A stretch of 64,000 bases of DNA from Hyphomicrobiales bacterium (lineage in GTDB: Bacteria; Pseudomonadota; Alphaproteobacteria; Rhizobiales; Rhizobiaceae). Where the stretch lies: assembly GCA_900470155.1 (NCBI GenBank), contig UBZT01000003.1, positions 124,001-188,000 on the forward strand, read 5' to 3'. Position numbers and translations under genes: made by a program. The notes below the pieces were generated by a model. The model had not been told where the DNA came from and made no database searches. It saw nothing but the letters and a program-made list of their open reading frames with translations. Of the stretch, positions 62,832 through 64,000 are shown piece by piece; position 1 is the first letter of the stretch, and each line of letters opens with the position of its first letter.

Positions 62832-64000
62832 ACGGTGTCCTGCAACCGCTGAACATCTTTCTCCTCGGTCTTGGCGGCGGTTTTCTCATTCCGCTGTTGC
62901 ACAAGATCGGGAGACATCTGCCAGCGATTGCTTTCGTCGCGGCTCTCGTGACCATGACGGTGATTTCCGCGACTTGCTTCTGGAGACTCTACAACGGCGC
63001 ACCCACGATCGAAGTGTTGACAGCCGGAAGTTTGCCTCCCTTGTCGATCAACCTGCGTTTCGGCCTTGCCGAGGGCTTCTTCTCGGTGTGCGTCAATGTC
63101 GCGGCTCTTTTGGGAGCTTGGCACATGTGGGACCGGCTGCGCGCGAGCTACGCGGCCCTCTTGCTGTATCTGATCCTGACCATGGGCATCAACGGTATGG
63201 TGATGACCCGCGACCTGTTCAATCTCTTTGTCTTTCTCGAGATCGTTTCAATCGGCACCTATGGCCTCATGGGGGTTGATCGGACGCCTGTGGCTCTTGC
63301 CGCGAGCTTCAAATACATCATGGCAACCGTGATCGCGTCCTCATTCTTCCTGTTGGGGTCGGCCCTCCTGTACCATGTCACCGGCACGCTCAACATTGAT
63401 GACATGATCGCCAGCCGTGTGCTGATCGCGGTTCCGATCGGTGCGACTGCGCTCCTCTTGGTGCTCGCCTGCCTGGTGGTTGAGCTGAAACCGTTTCCGG
63501 CCAATGGCTGGGGTCTCGACGTTTACGAGAGCGCCCACAGCGGTGTGGCCGCGCTTGTGTCGGGAGGCGTGTCCGCAGGTGTGTTTTTTGCGTTGTTCAA
63601 GCTGCTGCCGCTGTTTGAAAACCATCTCGGCATCCTTGCGCTGTCCGGCGGCCTGACATTCTTCTTCTCCAATCTGGTCGGCTTGAGGCAGACCAATGTT
63701 CAGAGAATGCTCGGTTATTCCTCGATTGCGCAGATGGGTCTGTTGACCCTCGCCCTTTCGCTGATGCAGCAGCTTGGGGCGCGGGAGACACTGCCACTCG
63801 TTGTCGGAGGTCTGTTCATCAACCATCTTTTCGCCAAGGCTGGCTTGTTCTGGCTGGCGGGTGTCGTCGCGCGAAAGGATACCAGTGACTGGTCCGACAT
63901 CGCTGGACGACCTTTGATCCTCACTGTCTTCGCAGCACTTCTGGTGGCGATTTCTGGCCTGCCGCCATTTCCCGGTTTTTGGGCAAAATGGGAACTTATC
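62825..64000 (+). CDS. mnhD: Mrp/Mnh antiporter subunit D (NuoL/M/N-like), truncated by window end
   Basis: The frame opens at ATG 62825, overlapping mnhC by seven bases, and is still open at base 64000 (392 residues visible). It is a proton-pumping-type subunit (Proton_antipo_M): TRDLFNLFVFLEIVSIGTYG, the Lys in LVVELKPFPANGW, HSGVAALVSG, QRMLGYSSIAQMG and the Lys in HLFAKAGLFW are the conserved channel residues. About 11 spans are visible. It would couple Na+ or K+ movement to H+. Confidence 0.92.
   Translation, partial: MVDGVLQPLNIFLLGLGGGFLIPLLHKIGRHLPAIAFVAALVTMTVISATCFWRLYNGAPTIEVLTAGSLPPLSINLRFGLAEGFFSVCVNVAALLGAWHMWDRLRASYAALLLYLILTMGINGMVMTRDLFNLFVFLEIVSIGTYGLMGVDRTPVALAASFKYIMATVIASSFFLLGSALLYHVTGTLNIDDMIASRVLIAVPIGATALLLVLACLVVELKPFPANGWGLDVYESAHSGVAALVSGGVSAGVFFALFKLLPLFENHLGILALSGGLTFFFSNLVGLRQTNVQRMLGYSSIAQMGLLTLALSLMQQLGARETLPLVVGGLFINHLFAKAGLFWLAGVVARKDTSDWSDIAGRPLILTVFAALLVAISGLPPFPGFWAKWELI

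Overview
The window is GC-rich DNA (roughly 60% by eye) with dense, short-spaced operons, many ATGA-type overlaps and strong GGAGG ribosome sites. It reads as an alphaproteobacterial chromosome or large replicon, most likely from the Rhizobiales (Rhizobiaceae-like). The evidence is a complete matRABC malonate locus with a canonical MatR operator, an HWE-type histidine kinase coupled to KaiC, a DUF1127 gene followed by CCUCCUCCC hairpin RNAs, and several ugp/rbs-type ABC uptake operons. I saw no rRNA, tRNA, CRISPR array, insertion sequence or phage gene.

Layout. 1-3944: a small oxidative catabolic operon (Ldh2-family dehydrogenase, iron alcohol dehydrogenase, aldehyde dehydrogenase, esterase). 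4074-4250: a 58-aa gene on the minus strand. 4609-11618: a compact five-gene cluster encoding a cyclase/ATPase/TPR protein, a YcaO protein, TfuA, an HEXXH gluzincin-like protein and a 230-aa Cys-motif protein. This is the best candidate for an undescribed system, probably a YcaO/TfuA peptide or protein thioamidation pathway. 11900-16703 (minus): a ROK-regulated ribose-type ABC operon with an SDR dehydrogenase. 17192-21002: a Prc-type periplasmic protease and a phospholipase D. 21104-26284: matR and matABC. 26504-26833: a small secreted protein. 26944-32040 (minus): a ugp-type ABC operon with a polyol-type dehydrogenase, divergent from an AraC regulator (32179-33144).

33209-35679: arsR, two unrelated arsenate reductases and ACR3. 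35836-38867 (minus): a KaiC-like ATPase overlapping an HWE histidine kinase, then a single-domain receiver. 39070-43427: a GlxA-type regulator, a TetR regulator, a Ser-rich protein, a serine hydrolase and a DnaQ-like exonuclease. 43442-44108: a DUF1127 gene, its terminator, and a tandem array of four hairpins carrying CCUCCUCCC, each half preceded by the same 20-bp dyad. 44243-45493: D-amino-acid dehydrogenase. 45874-50930: a metallophosphoesterase translationally coupled to a complete ugp-type ABC transporter, with a convergent LacI regulator. 52543-58030: a glycine-zipper lipoprotein, an AbgT transporter with an M20 peptidase, and an SLC13-type carrier. 58209-59996: a repeat-rich membrane protein. 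60365-64000: an Mrp/Mnh-like cation antiporter operon in the archaeal Mbh-like gene order, cut by the window end.

Taken together the region is a nutrient-scavenging and stress-response segment: four solute-uptake systems with matched enzymes and regulators, arsenic detoxification, Na+/H+ homeostasis, and two less understood modules (YcaO/TfuA and the DUF1127/CCUCCUCCC RNA locus). All functional statements rest on motifs read by eye; no database search was run.
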